DNA from: an uncultured Acidobacteriia bacterium
Lineage (GTDB): Bacteria; Acidobacteriota; Terriglobia; Bryobacterales; Bryobacteraceae
DNA: 64,000 nucleotides
Direction of reading: 5' to 3'
NCBI GenBank assembly: GCA_903900705.1
Contig: CAIUOG010000055.1
Coordinates: 1 to 64,000 of the forward strand
Made by a program: the position numbers and the translations under genes. Of this stretch, positions 27,342-35,775 are shown piece by piece. The notes beneath the pieces were generated by a model that was given only the letters and a program-made list of their open reading frames with translations, was not told the origin of the DNA and made no database searches. Position 1 is the first letter of the stretch. Every line of letters begins with the position of its first letter.

Positions 27342-28315
27342 TCCGACTTCCTCCGGAAGTGAAATACCTGCACACGGCGGTTCAGCGAATCCGCCACATA
27401 CATCACATTACGGCTGTCGATGGAAATACCGGAAGGCAACTGAAACTGGCCCGCCTGATTTCCGGTCGAACCGAAATAGTACAGCAGGTGGCCCTGCTGG
27501 TCGAATACCTGAACGGTCTCAAACAATGCATCCACCACATAGAGGTTTCCTTCGCTGTCGACGGCGATCCCCTTGGGCCGGTTCAGCGTGCCCGACGTGT
27601 TCCCCGGCTCGCCGAACGCGCTGACAAACTCACCCTCAGTGGTCAGGGTCTGGACGCGGAAATTCATGGAATCGACCACATGGAGGCGACCGGCGGATAA
27701 CGTGAGAGACGTCGGAAAATTGAACTCTCCTTCCGCCCTGCCACGCTTTCCGATCACACGTACCAGCGCGCCATCGGTACGAAAAACCAGGACCTGATGG
27801 CGCAGCGTATCGGCCACATACAAACGCCGCGCCGCGCGATCGAGAGCCATGCCCGTAGGGCGTTGCAGAGCAGTCGGCCCGGTACCGCCGATAAACCGGA
27901 GGAACTTGCCCCTGGTATCGAACACCAGGATTTTCCGGCGCACGGAATCCGAAACGTAAATATCGTCGTTCGAATCGCACGCCACATCGATCGGTGACTC
28001 AAATGTACTGCCACGCGGACCTTTCAGAAACTGGTATTTCTGCTTCTCGAAGTCATAAACGTGGACCCCCTTCTGCCCAGGGTCCGCTACCATCAAGCGT
28101 CCTCTGCTGTCCTGCGCGACCCCATACGGTCTTGTAACCTCCGGACGGTCCGGCGGCCCCACAATCCACTCGAAGACCTTCGGCAGAAAACTACGTGGCC
28201 GGGTGAACTCCCGGACCGAGGGAATCGTGCGCCAATACTCGATGCCGGCATGCGTGGTGGCGCCCGGTAACGGCAGGCAGGCAAGGAACCACAGGATGGC
28301 GGCGCGGGTTTTCAT
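27338..28315 (-). CDS. Exported NHL-repeat beta-propeller protein
   Basis: 325 residues: signal peptide (~1-19) and six NHL blades such as GVAQDSRGRLMVADPGQKGVHVY, GMALDRAARRLYVADTLRHQVLVF and GIAVDSEGNLYVVDALFETVQVF. Both ends overlap its neighbours by 4 bp (beta-barrel upstream, 12-heme cytochrome downstream), so its product is made in step with them. Likely periplasmic or extracellular; may act as a scaffold of the cytochrome complex (inference). Confidence 0.87.
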   Translation of the reverse strand: MKTRAAILWFLACLPLPGATTHAGIEYWRTIPSVREFTRPRSFLPKVFEWIVGPPDRPEVTRPYGVAQDSRGRLMVADPGQKGVHVYDFEKQKYQFLKGPRGSTFESPIDVACDSNDDIYVSDSVRRKILVFDTRGKFLRFIGGTGPTALQRPTGMALDRAARRLYVADTLRHQVLVFRTDGALVRVIGKRGRAEGEFNFPTSLTLSAGRLHVVDSMNFRVQTLTTEGEFVSAFGEPGNTSGTLNRPKGIAVDSEGNLYVVDALFETVQVFDQQGHLLYYFGSTGNQAGQFQLPSGISIDSRNVMYVADSLNRRVQVFHFRRKSE

Positions 28316-30204
28316 AGAAGCTTCGCGTTCCTTGAAATTCGCAGATACACACGACCGCGACGTGTCTCGGGATAGGTAGTGAAGGTCGTGAAGATCTGGC
28401 TCGAATCGGTGAATCCCATGTCCATCTGAATGCGCCGAAAATGGTAGGTCAGGTGCATGTCCAGAATCTGGAAGTCATTATTAATCACGCCATCGAGATG
28501 TTGCAGGGAATGCGTCCACAGCAATGAAATCTCCAGCTTCCTGACGGGCGTCGCGTGCAGCGTAATTGCCAGAGCACGCAGGTCGCTCGGCACGGGCCGG
28601 AGCACCCCGGCCAGCACAGAGCCCACCGCAATGTCACCGTAAAGCTGACTGTACAGCGGCAGAGAACTCCCCAGATTACTGTTGAGCGTGGCCGACATCT
28701 GCAACAGCGGATGCTCGATACCGAAGCGCCCCGTATAGCCTTTGCTCAGAAACGCACTGCCGCCGCTTTCGAAATTTCCCTGCTGCCAGCCGCCACCGGC
28801 GCGCACGCCCAGGCGTCCAAACAGATGCTGTGAGATGCTGCCTTCCGCCGAAAAGCTTCGGTCCGTGACCGGCTGCATATTCTGAAGGCTCTCGCTGTTC
28901 CCGTGCACCGAACCATCAAACTGCGTTGCGCCCGCTTTGCCTGCCTGAAACGAGACGAGATAGTTATCTCCGGCGAGCCGCCCCGACTGGCCTGTGACAG
29001 AGCCGCTGCCCAGTTCCCGGGCATATTGCCCCGAGACGTTCAGCCACTCAAATCTCTTGCTGTAAGTAACTCCGGCCGAGGCAGATGTGTAACTCCCGTT
29101 CACGGCGCCATCGGCGGGCGGAGTAAACACGCTGCTATGGTCCGCGCGCCCGTAGAGGCTGAGCTCTTTCGTCACCTGAAACGAAGTGGTGCCATTGAAA
29201 TTGAGACTGCCGATAGAGCGTTCGAGCAGGGCGAGCGTGGACGTGTCAGGCAAGACAGTTCCGGGGCCACCTGTTCCGAGTCCGCCGACGACGGAATTCA
29301 GCAACTGCCCGGATACGTTCGACGAATAGCCGGCATGCAACGCCGTCTTCCAGCGCCTCCGCTGAAATAGCCGGATATTCCCGTTTGCATAACTCGTCGT
29401 CAGATTAATGGGCATTCCCAGCAACACATTTGCGGTGGACTGCCGCCCGCCATCGAGATAAACTTCGGAATCGGTCCATACCGTGCGACGCGCCGATCCC
29501 TGATTCTGGTAAAGACGCTGCTGTAGCGCCGAGGTATTAATGACTCCCGCTGAGGGCGCGAACAGATCCGATTTCTGAGTCTGAATGTGACTGAAGCCCT
29601 CAATATCCCAGCCGTGCCAGTAATACTTCATGTCGGAGTTGAAGTGGTTCACGTGTGACGCGTAATCAGGGAGTCCCGCAATGCCGGAGTTCGACCCGAC
29701 CGAGCCGATACCCCAGTCGATCGTGATCGCCGGAAGGTCATGATACTTCACATTCCACGTCAGGCCCAAATCACTGTTTCGTGTTGCCAGGCGATAGGCC
29801 GACACCTGTGACAGGCTTCCGAAGTAGACGTCGGAAACGCGCAGATTCGAATAACGGAAGGTAAGAGGCGAGAGTCTCCGGAGCGCGGTGATGCGCATGG
29901 AGATGCCGTTACCGCCCTGAAAGCCCGCCTCACTGGCCTGCGGGCCGTAAACGAATTCCGGCTGCAGAGTGAAATTCAGAAAGTCCGGACTCATGTAATA
30001 ACCGTTAACGTCCAGAGAGATGCTGGCCGGCACAAAGTTGACCTTCTGATTTACCTGGCCGCGGGTCCAAGTCTCATAGTAGCCTGACGAGAAAACGCCA
30101 GACACGGTAAGTGGCACCGTCTGCGCGATTATCGCCGACGGCGACAGCAGACAGGTCAGGGTCAATAGAATTCTTTTGTCGAAATCAGTCATCTTCAGGT
30201 CCAT
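28312..30204 (-). CDS. Outer-membrane beta-barrel protein, candidate porin of a porin-cytochrome conduit
   Basis: 630 residues. Signal peptide ends near residue 28 (SAIIAQ), then a long run of amphipathic beta-strands with aromatic girdles and Asn/Ser/Gly turns (about 26 strands expected), and a terminal strand RVYLRISRN near the end. No heme motif and no CxxC. Size resembles MtrB/PioB/OmbB porins, which hold a multiheme cytochrome across the outer membrane; homology to these could not be verified. It lies between the tetraheme cytochrome gene (53 bp upstream) and an NHL gene (4-bp overlap). A second ATG 12 bp in is an alternative start. Confidence 0.8.
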   Translation of the reverse strand: MDLKMTDFDKRILLTLTCLLSPSAIIAQTVPLTVSGVFSSGYYETWTRGQVNQKVNFVPASISLDVNGYYMSPDFLNFTLQPEFVYGPQASEAGFQGGNGISMRITALRRLSPLTFRYSNLRVSDVYFGSLSQVSAYRLATRNSDLGLTWNVKYHDLPAITIDWGIGSVGSNSGIAGLPDYASHVNHFNSDMKYYWHGWDIEGFSHIQTQKSDLFAPSAGVINTSALQQRLYQNQGSARRTVWTDSEVYLDGGRQSTANVLLGMPINLTTSYANGNIRLFQRRRWKTALHAGYSSNVSGQLLNSVVGGLGTGGPGTVLPDTSTLALLERSIGSLNFNGTTSFQVTKELSLYGRADHSSVFTPPADGAVNGSYTSASAGVTYSKRFEWLNVSGQYARELGSGSVTGQSGRLAGDNYLVSFQAGKAGATQFDGSVHGNSESLQNMQPVTDRSFSAEGSISQHLFGRLGVRAGGGWQQGNFESGGSAFLSKGYTGRFGIEHPLLQMSATLNSNLGSSLPLYSQLYGDIAVGSVLAGVLRPVPSDLRALAITLHATPVRKLEISLLWTHSLQHLDGVINNDFQILDMHLTYHFRRIQMDMGFTDSSQIFTTFTTYPETRRGRVYLRISRNAKLL

Positions 30205-30257
30205 CTGAGTTAAAGGCCCGGGTGGACGGCAAGTCAGCCGCCCACCCGATCATCGGC

Positions 30258-30911
30258 CTACAGGTGACAGGTGGTGCAGTGCGAGGCCGAATTCGCCTGG
30301 CGAAGGTAGTTTGTGTTGACGTCGTTGTGTGGATCGTGACAGGTCGCGCATTGCATCGTGTTGCTCGATCCATACAGGGGCAGCGTGGAGGAGACCGTGG
30401 CAACGGCCTGAAGCGAAGAATTCTTAGTCGGATCATACGGCAGGTTCACCGGATGATCGTTGGTCAGACCGAGTGATTCGAAGGCGCCGGTTCCAAACGA
30501 CGCACGGGAGCCTACCTGGTTCTTCGTCTGCATGGCAGGCGAGAAACTGGAGGTGACGCCATCGTGACAACTCAGACACAGCAGCGAGTACATACGAACA
30601 TCGGTCGATGTCGTCAGTGCGCTGCCGCCCAGTTCAACAGCTTTGTTCTGCATGGTATTCGAGTCATAAACCCCGAATGTGTTGGAAGATGCCGGAAAAC
30701 TGCGGGACCAAAGCAGGATGAGACCAGTGCCTTGCGTTCCACCGTTGGCGGAGGAGCCATTGTGCGGCGCGTGGCAGGACTTGCAACCATTACCGCCGAT
30801 ATCGTGAGTCGACCCGGCAAGGCCGGATTTGGGCAGGTTCGGCGCAGCGCCCGGCATGGAAATCGTTCCCATCCCCAAGAGGATGGCAAGTGTGAAATAC
30901 CTGTACTTCAT
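30258..30911 (-). CDS. Tetraheme c-type cytochrome, OmcE-like layout
   Basis: 217 residues from the ATG at 30909-30911, chosen because GAAGGAGAG lies 8 bp before it and the signal peptide (MKYRYFTLAILLGMGTISM) starts there; a longer reading has no such site. Four CXXCH motifs: CKSCH, CLSCH, CATCH and the terminal CTTCH. The mature part has nine histidines: four proximal plus STHD, CHAPH, NDHP, CHDPH and SHCTTCH, enough for bis-His ligation of all four hemes. Short, Ser/Thr/Gly-rich and without a membrane anchor. The layout resembles Geobacter OmcE-type filament cytochromes (recollection, not a search). Confidence 0.9.
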   Translation of the reverse strand: MKYRYFTLAILLGMGTISMPGAAPNLPKSGLAGSTHDIGGNGCKSCHAPHNGSSANGGTQGTGLILLWSRSFPASSNTFGVYDSNTMQNKAVELGGSALTTSTDVRMYSLLCLSCHDGVTSSFSPAMQTKNQVGSRASFGTGAFESLGLTNDHPVNLPYDPTKNSSLQAVATVSSTLPLYGSSNTMQCATCHDPHNDVNTNYLRQANSASHCTTCHL

Positions 30912-31004
30912 GAATAATCTCTCCTTCAGAATTGAAAAGCACAATCAGTTTTTTATTGCGTTCCGGAACTTCGTCCGAACACGCGTTGACCGGGGATGAA
31001 TGCG

Positions 31005-32108
31005 TTACTTTGCGGCCTTCACCTCCTTTTTATCCGCTGCTTCCGGCTGTGGCAGGTACTGGAATACCTGAATCCGCCCATGGAACATCTCGGTTGTATA
31101 GATGCGGTCCTGTGGATCAATCCACAGTCCTGTCACCAGCGCGAATTCGCCGCGCCCCGCGCCAAGTGTTCCCACCGCAAGCAAAGGCTGACCTTCGCGG
31201 GAAAGGATCTGAAAGTTATTGAATTCCGCATCCGCCACGTAGACGTGCCCCTGAGAATCGACCGCGATGCCCTTCGGTCGGATGAACTCGCCGGGCCGAT
31301 CCCCCTGCGCGCCAAAAGACCGCAGAAACCGACCGTTGGTGTCCAGAACCTGCACTCTGTAATTGCCGGTATCGGCAACGTAGACGTTGCCCTCGTGGTC
31401 TACCGCTACGTTCGTTGGCCCGGTGAAACGGCCCTTTTCTTTCTTTCCGGGAGTACTGGGACCACCCATTTCGCCTAATAACTCCATGGTCTTCGTATCG
31501 AAGACAACAATCTTGTTTTGCTTTGCATCCGCCACATAAAGTTTGTTGCGGCTCTTATCGATGGCAATGCCGCCGGGACGACCCAGAGCGCTGGTCCCGA
31601 AGTGGGCAATCGGCTGCCCGTTCGAAGCGAAACAAACAATGGTATGAAGGTCGGCGTCAGAGACAAACAGGCGGTCTGTGCTGTCGAGAGCGACTCCGGC
31701 TGGTAAAGACAGAGGGGCCCTACTGCTCGACTCGCGCGTCTCTACGATTCGGTTTACCGGATCGATCACATAGACCAGCTTCAGTTCCGTGTCGGCGGTA
31801 TAGATGCGCCCCCGGGAATCCGTCGCGATGCCGTAAGGTTTCCGCAGTTCCTGCTTCTCATCCGCCGTCTTGGTGCCGGTCACCTTATCGAGCCAGCTGT
31901 TTTTCTTAGCTTCCGGTTTTTTGACTTTTGCCATGTCGGTATATTCCGCGAGCCAGCGAACGCGCGGAGGATCGGGCGGCAGGGGCCAGGTAAGATCGGC
32001 GGTGGCGGTGCCCGGGATGACCGGACCTTTTTTGTTGTCGGCCGCGCGCAGGAGCAGGCAAAGGACGCCAAGCATGATCAGGGCATGCAGGCAGGAACTG
32101 AATTTCAT
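31005..32108 (-). CDS. Exported NHL-repeat beta-propeller protein
   Basis: 367 residues. Signal peptide (~1-22), a Pro-rich stretch (LTWPLPPDPPRVRWLAEYTD) that recurs in NHL proteins associated with multiheme cytochromes in other phyla, then six NHL blades (GIATDSRGRIYTADTELKLVYVID, GIAIDKSRNKLYVADAKQNKIVVFD, GIAVDSQGHVYVADAEFNNFQIL) and a Lys-rich C-terminus. Its ATG overlaps the stop of the heptaheme gene by 4 bp. Confidence 0.88.
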   Translation of the reverse strand: MKFSSCLHALIMLGVLCLLLRAADNKKGPVIPGTATADLTWPLPPDPPRVRWLAEYTDMAKVKKPEAKKNSWLDKVTGTKTADEKQELRKPYGIATDSRGRIYTADTELKLVYVIDPVNRIVETRESSSRAPLSLPAGVALDSTDRLFVSDADLHTIVCFASNGQPIAHFGTSALGRPGGIAIDKSRNKLYVADAKQNKIVVFDTKTMELLGEMGGPSTPGKKEKGRFTGPTNVAVDHEGNVYVADTGNYRVQVLDTNGRFLRSFGAQGDRPGEFIRPKGIAVDSQGHVYVADAEFNNFQILSREGQPLLAVGTLGAGRGEFALVTGLWIDPQDRIYTTEMFHGRIQVFQYLPQPEAADKKEVKAAK

Positions 32109-32752
32109 TTATGACACCTCAGACAAAGGGATTCGAAAGTTTCGGTCTCTGTGACCAGTAACTGGCTGCTCTTATCGGTGCTGTGCGGGTCATGGCAGGT
32201 CAGGCAGCTGATCGCCGGCCATTCCTTGTCTTCCTTTCGGGACACGGGATGATTGGAAACGGGATGACCGCGCCCTTCGCTAAGGGCGATCGTCTTTGCG
32301 GACCCGCTTGCGCCCGCCAGGTGACATCCCAGACACAGCTTGTTTGGCTCAGCGGTTTTCAGCATGAGCCCCCCACTGGCGTGGGGATCGTGGCAGAATG
32401 TGCAATCCTGGGCGACCGGGGCATGCACAAATTCCTTCGCAGCCTTCCCGGCATGGCAGGCCGAACACAACTCCGTCACTTTGGCCGCAAGGTAGAACTC
32501 CCCGGGCTTGGGCTTTGGATTCTCGCCATGCGTCACGTGGCAGGCGTCACATCCGCCCCCCATAGCCGGATGGAGATTCTTCGCAGACGTGGCGGGTCGC
32601 AGCAGTGTGTGGCATCCCAGACAGGCCTCATCCGTGCCGATGTTGCCCGTCGCGGCGCCCGCGGCAGCCAGCAAGAGGCTAACCAGCGAGAACAGACGGC
32701 ATATCACGAACGGCGATATCGGCATAGAACGGGAAGCGCGCCTTCCTGGCAT
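32105..32752 (-). CDS. Heptaheme c-type cytochrome
   Basis: 215 residues with seven CXXCH motifs (CLGCH, CDACH, CSACH, CTFCH, CLGCH, CLTCH, CLRCH) and several CHDPH segments of the doubled-CXXCH family. The start at 32752 has AAGGA seven bases upstream; an internal ATG (32723-32725) lacks a ribosome site but begins the signal-peptide core (LFSLVSLLLAAAGAATG). The protein is probably periplasmic. It is the first gene of the minus-strand unit and lies next to a divergent promoter region. Confidence 0.9.
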   Translation of the reverse strand: MPGRRASRSMPISPFVICRLFSLVSLLLAAAGAATGNIGTDEACLGCHTLLRPATSAKNLHPAMGGGCDACHVTHGENPKPKPGEFYLAAKVTELCSACHAGKAAKEFVHAPVAQDCTFCHDPHASGGLMLKTAEPNKLCLGCHLAGASGSAKTIALSEGRGHPVSNHPVSRKEDKEWPAISCLTCHDPHSTDKSSQLLVTETETFESLCLRCHK

Positions 32753-32892
32753 CGCTAAGTCCTTAAGTGTTTCGGCGCAGCCCTGGAAATATATCCAGCG
32801 TCACAAAAAGTGGTAAAGAAATTTTTCAGTGAGCTTATATTTTTTGTTCTCCCTCAGCACTCTTGCTTAGTGTGTGGGAAGGTTGGGAGTCA
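32753..32892. promoter_or_regulatory. AT-rich divergent promoter region of the cytochrome cluster
   Basis: 140 bp between the heptaheme gene (minus) and the 23-heme gene (plus). The region 32805-32850 is strikingly AT-rich against its surroundings and contains TTATAT (32835-32840) as a possible -10 for the plus strand and a short hairpin CTGGA/TCCAG near 32793-32808. No FNR-type TTGAT-N4-ATCAA or obvious sigma-54 box was seen. Confidence 0.4.
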
Positions 32893-34827
32893 ATGCGGAG
32901 ACCTGCCGGAATTCGCCTGGCACCAGGCATTCTCCTCATAGTGGCGGCGAGTCTTCAGGCTCAGATTTCACCGGGTCCGCTGTCCCTCGCCCATGCTTCA
33001 CTCGAAGGCGTCACGAAGTGCGCCAACTGTCACGACTTCGGCGCGGGAACCAAGCGATTTCGCTGTCTGGAATGTCATTTGGAAATCAAACAAAGGCTCG
33101 ACACCCACACCGGGTTTCACACGCGCGCCGTCAAACCCCTTCCCGGCGAGGCCGACTGCGCACGTTGTCACATGGAGCATAACGGACAGTCATTCGCCCT
33201 GACCCGGTTGGATCGGCGACACTTCGATCACGTCGCGCAGACCGGCTTTGCGCTCGAAGGAAAGCACCTCGGGCAGAAGTGCGAGTCCTGTCACAACGCA
33301 AAGAACCTTCCCTCGGAAGCTCGCTCCGTTATTAAGGTGAAAGATCCGGCGCGCAGCTTTCTGGGCCTGAGGCGCGACTGCGCAGGTTGCCATAAGGACA
33401 TACACGCCGGCCAGTTGGGAGCCGCCTGCTCCAACTGCCACAATCAGGACTCCTGGTCGCAGGCGCCGGGCTTCAATCACGCCCGCACGCCGTTCCAACT
33501 CACCGGACTGCATCAGTCTGTCGCCTGCGCAAAGTGCCACCTGCCGCAGCGGCAGGCTTCGGCGGAAAAGCAACTGCTTTTCAAGGGGCTATCCTTTTCG
33601 GGTTGCCAATCCTGCCACAACGATCCCCACCGCGGCGGCTTCAAAGACGCGAAAGTACGTGGCGGTTGCGAGACCTGTCACACTACCGCGGGCTGGAAGA
33701 GCAACCGCCCCGCGTCCGGCTTCGACCACGCGAATACGAAGTTTCCGCTAACCGGGGCTCACGCGGCGAAGGCGTGTGCGCAGTGTCATAAAGACAGCGA
33801 TTTCCACCGCCCGATTCCGCACGACAAGTGCGGCGACTGCCATCAGGATGTTCACAGCGGCCAGTTCACCGCCCGGCCCCAGGGCTCCGATTGCGCCTCG
33901 TGCCACAACGACATATCTTTCAAACCGCCTCTGTTTAACCGCGAAACCCACCGCACCGCCGCTTTTCCGCTCACCGCCATGCATGAGCGAGTCGCCTGCG
34001 CCGCCTGTCACAAAGCCGAAGGAAAGGCGACCGTCTGGGAGACCCGACTGTTGCAATGCGCCGGTTGTCACCAGGATGTTCACGCGGGCCAGTTCGAGGC
34101 GGCGCCCTGGACCAACCAGTGTTCTCTCTGCCACAACCAGTCCGGCTTCGACCGTAACTCTTTCTCGGTTGAACGTCACGCTATGACCAGGTTCGCACTC
34201 AAGGGCCGTCATGAAAAAGTCTCTTGTGAATCCTGTCACAAAGTACTCAATCCCGCTCCCGGCTTCCTCGCGAAAGTGAGTACGCCCGCCCGGCAATTCC
34301 GGTTCCCCTCCCGCGCCTGCAATACCTGCCACGCCGATCCGCATCGGCAGGGGCAAAAAGTCGCAGCCTGTGAAAATTGCCACACGGAGGCCTCGTGGAC
34401 TTCGTCTTTGCCTTTCGATCACAAGACGACGCGTTTTCCGCTTACGGGACGACATGTCCGCGTCAATTGCAACCAGTGTCATAACCCGGTCAGCCCTGGC
34501 GGCAGCGCCATTGCAAAGCTGGCGCCGGCGTTTTCTTCCACGCCAACGCTCTGTTCCGGCTGCCACAAGGACCCCCACGGAGGCCAGTTCCGCAAGGGCC
34601 AGGGGCGCCCGGATGCGCCCGAAGAGGAATGTTCCAATTGCCACACCACCTCCGGATGGGGCGGGGCCGATTTTGACCATGAAAAAACCCGCTATCCGCT
34701 CGACCGGGCACATATGAACGTTCCCTGCGCAAAGTGCCACAAGAATGCTCTCGGCGCGGAACGGGATTCCTCCGCCCGCATTCGGATGTTCCGGGGAACG
34801 GCCATGGAGTGCGTCTCATGCCACTGA
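32893..34827 (+). CDS. 23-heme c-type cytochrome built from triheme repeats
   Basis: 644 residues; the ATG at 32893 precedes a signal peptide (RLAPGILLIVAASLQAQ), and a TTG ten codons upstream has no signal advantage. It carries 23 CXXCH motifs, the last one at the extreme C-terminus (CVSCH then stop). After four N-terminal hemes, hemes 5-22 fall into six consecutive triheme units of about 75-87 residues, each CxxCHxDxHxGQF ... CxNCH ... FxHxxTxFPLTGxH ... CxxCH. No membrane anchor other than the signal; likely a long periplasmic wire. Followed with a 10-bp overlap by a membrane protein gene. Confidence 0.95.
   Translation: MRRPAGIRLAPGILLIVAASLQAQISPGPLSLAHASLEGVTKCANCHDFGAGTKRFRCLECHLEIKQRLDTHTGFHTRAVKPLPGEADCARCHMEHNGQSFALTRLDRRHFDHVAQTGFALEGKHLGQKCESCHNAKNLPSEARSVIKVKDPARSFLGLRRDCAGCHKDIHAGQLGAACSNCHNQDSWSQAPGFNHARTPFQLTGLHQSVACAKCHLPQRQASAEKQLLFKGLSFSGCQSCHNDPHRGGFKDAKVRGGCETCHTTAGWKSNRPASGFDHANTKFPLTGAHAAKACAQCHKDSDFHRPIPHDKCGDCHQDVHSGQFTARPQGSDCASCHNDISFKPPLFNRETHRTAAFPLTAMHERVACAACHKAEGKATVWETRLLQCAGCHQDVHAGQFEAAPWTNQCSLCHNQSGFDRNSFSVERHAMTRFALKGRHEKVSCESCHKVLNPAPGFLAKVSTPARQFRFPSRACNTCHADPHRQGQKVAACENCHTEASWTSSLPFDHKTTRFPLTGRHVRVNCNQCHNPVSPGGSAIAKLAPAFSSTPTLCSGCHKDPHGGQFRKGQGRPDAPEEECSNCHTTSGWGGADFDHEKTRYPLDRAHMNVPCAKCHKNALGAERDSSARIRMFRGTAMECVSCH
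33379..34740 (+). repeat. Six tandem triheme repeat units within the 23-heme gene
   Basis: The conserved HxGQF/HxGGF segment after the first heme of each unit falls at codons 33403, 33628, 33853, 34081, 34342 and 34576, giving spacings of 75, 75, 76, 87 and 78 residues. Each unit holds three CXXCH motifs and one FxLTGxH segment. The repeats are diverged at DNA level, so they are old internal duplications rather than a recent array. Confidence 0.9.
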
Positions 34828-35768
34828 TACAGGAACGTCCCGTCACCCCGGCGTCGCGTCCGGGAAAAGTCCGGTCAGATACGCGACAGCCAGTTACCCT
34901 GCTAGTCGCGGTTGCTCTGGCGGTGATTCTGGTCGCCGCACTGGTCGTCACCGGCTTTCCCTACTACACGCTGCCGCCCGAGGAAAGGCCATTGTCACCG
35001 CTCCATGCGCTACTGCGCTCCAGCGGAATCATCGGCCTGAAATTGGGTATCCTCGGCGTTCTGCTGTTTGGCGTCCTGTTCCTTTATCCGCTGCGGAAGC
35101 GCTGGAAATGGCTGGCCGGAATCGGCAACACCCGCCGGTGGCTGAACGCTCATGTCTTTGTCGGAATCACCGCGCCCATCGTCATCACGTTCCATGCCGC
35201 ATTTAAGTCGCACGGGCTTGCCGGCGTTGCGTACTGGATCATGGTCATCGTGGCCTGCAGCGGCTTCGTGGGCCGCTATCTCTATGCGAAAATTCCCCGC
35301 CGCCTCAACGCGGTGAAACTCGACGCCGCTGAACTTGAAGCAGTGACAGCCACTCTCACTTCCCAGGTCGGCGCACAGGGCCTTTTCAGCGCCGCTGACT
35401 TCCTCCCGCTTCTCAATATCCCTTCGGCCGAGGAAATCCGTTCCCTGAACCTCCTCCATGCCTGGTGGATCATGCTACGTCTCGATGTCGCCCGTCCGTT
35501 CCAGGTGGGCCGCCTTCGCCGTCGCGTCCTCGCCGGTTCCCGCAAGTGGACCACCCTCGGCGGACTGCTTTCCTCCCATGACCAAACCGTGGAATCCATC
35601 GTCAGCAACGTCCGCCGGCTGGCCGGGCTCAGAACCGCCACCGCTTTTCTGCACAAAACCGAGCGCGTCTTCCACCTTTGGCACGTCATCCATCGGCCCT
35701 TCAGCCTGTCTTTTGTCGTGCTGGTGGTGATTCACGTGTGCGTCGCGTTATCCGTAGGAGTTCGCTGA
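34818..35768 (+). CDS. Integral membrane diheme cytochrome b-like protein
   Basis: 316 residues from the ATG at 34818-34820 (overlapping the upstream gene by 10 bp); a longer upstream reading would lie inside the cytochrome gene. Helices at ~27-48, 68-90, 111-130, 139-153 and 292-313. Two helices each carry a H-x13-H pair (H112/H126 and H292/H306), the pattern of transmembrane diheme ferric reductase/NOX-type proteins; no flavin domain is attached, but the next gene supplies a flavoprotein. Likely passes electrons from the cytoplasm or quinone pool to the 23-heme cytochrome (inference). Confidence 0.8.
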   Translation: MPLIQERPVTPASRPGKVRSDTRQPVTLLVAVALAVILVAALVVTGFPYYTLPPEERPLSPLHALLRSSGIIGLKLGILGVLLFGVLFLYPLRKRWKWLAGIGNTRRWLNAHVFVGITAPIVITFHAAFKSHGLAGVAYWIMVIVACSGFVGRYLYAKIPRRLNAVKLDAAELEAVTATLTSQVGAQGLFSAADFLPLLNIPSAEEIRSLNLLHAWWIMLRLDVARPFQVGRLRRRVLAGSRKWTTLGGLLSSHDQTVESIVSNVRRLAGLRTATAFLHKTERVFHLWHVIHRPFSLSFVVLVVIHVCVALSVGVR

Positions 35769-35775
35769 AGCCGCC

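Noticed and set aside
32105-32752. Alternative start at the internal ATG 32723-32725 of the heptaheme gene
   Set aside because: It has no ribosome site, whereas the upstream ATG has AAGGA at seven bases; kept only as an alternative.
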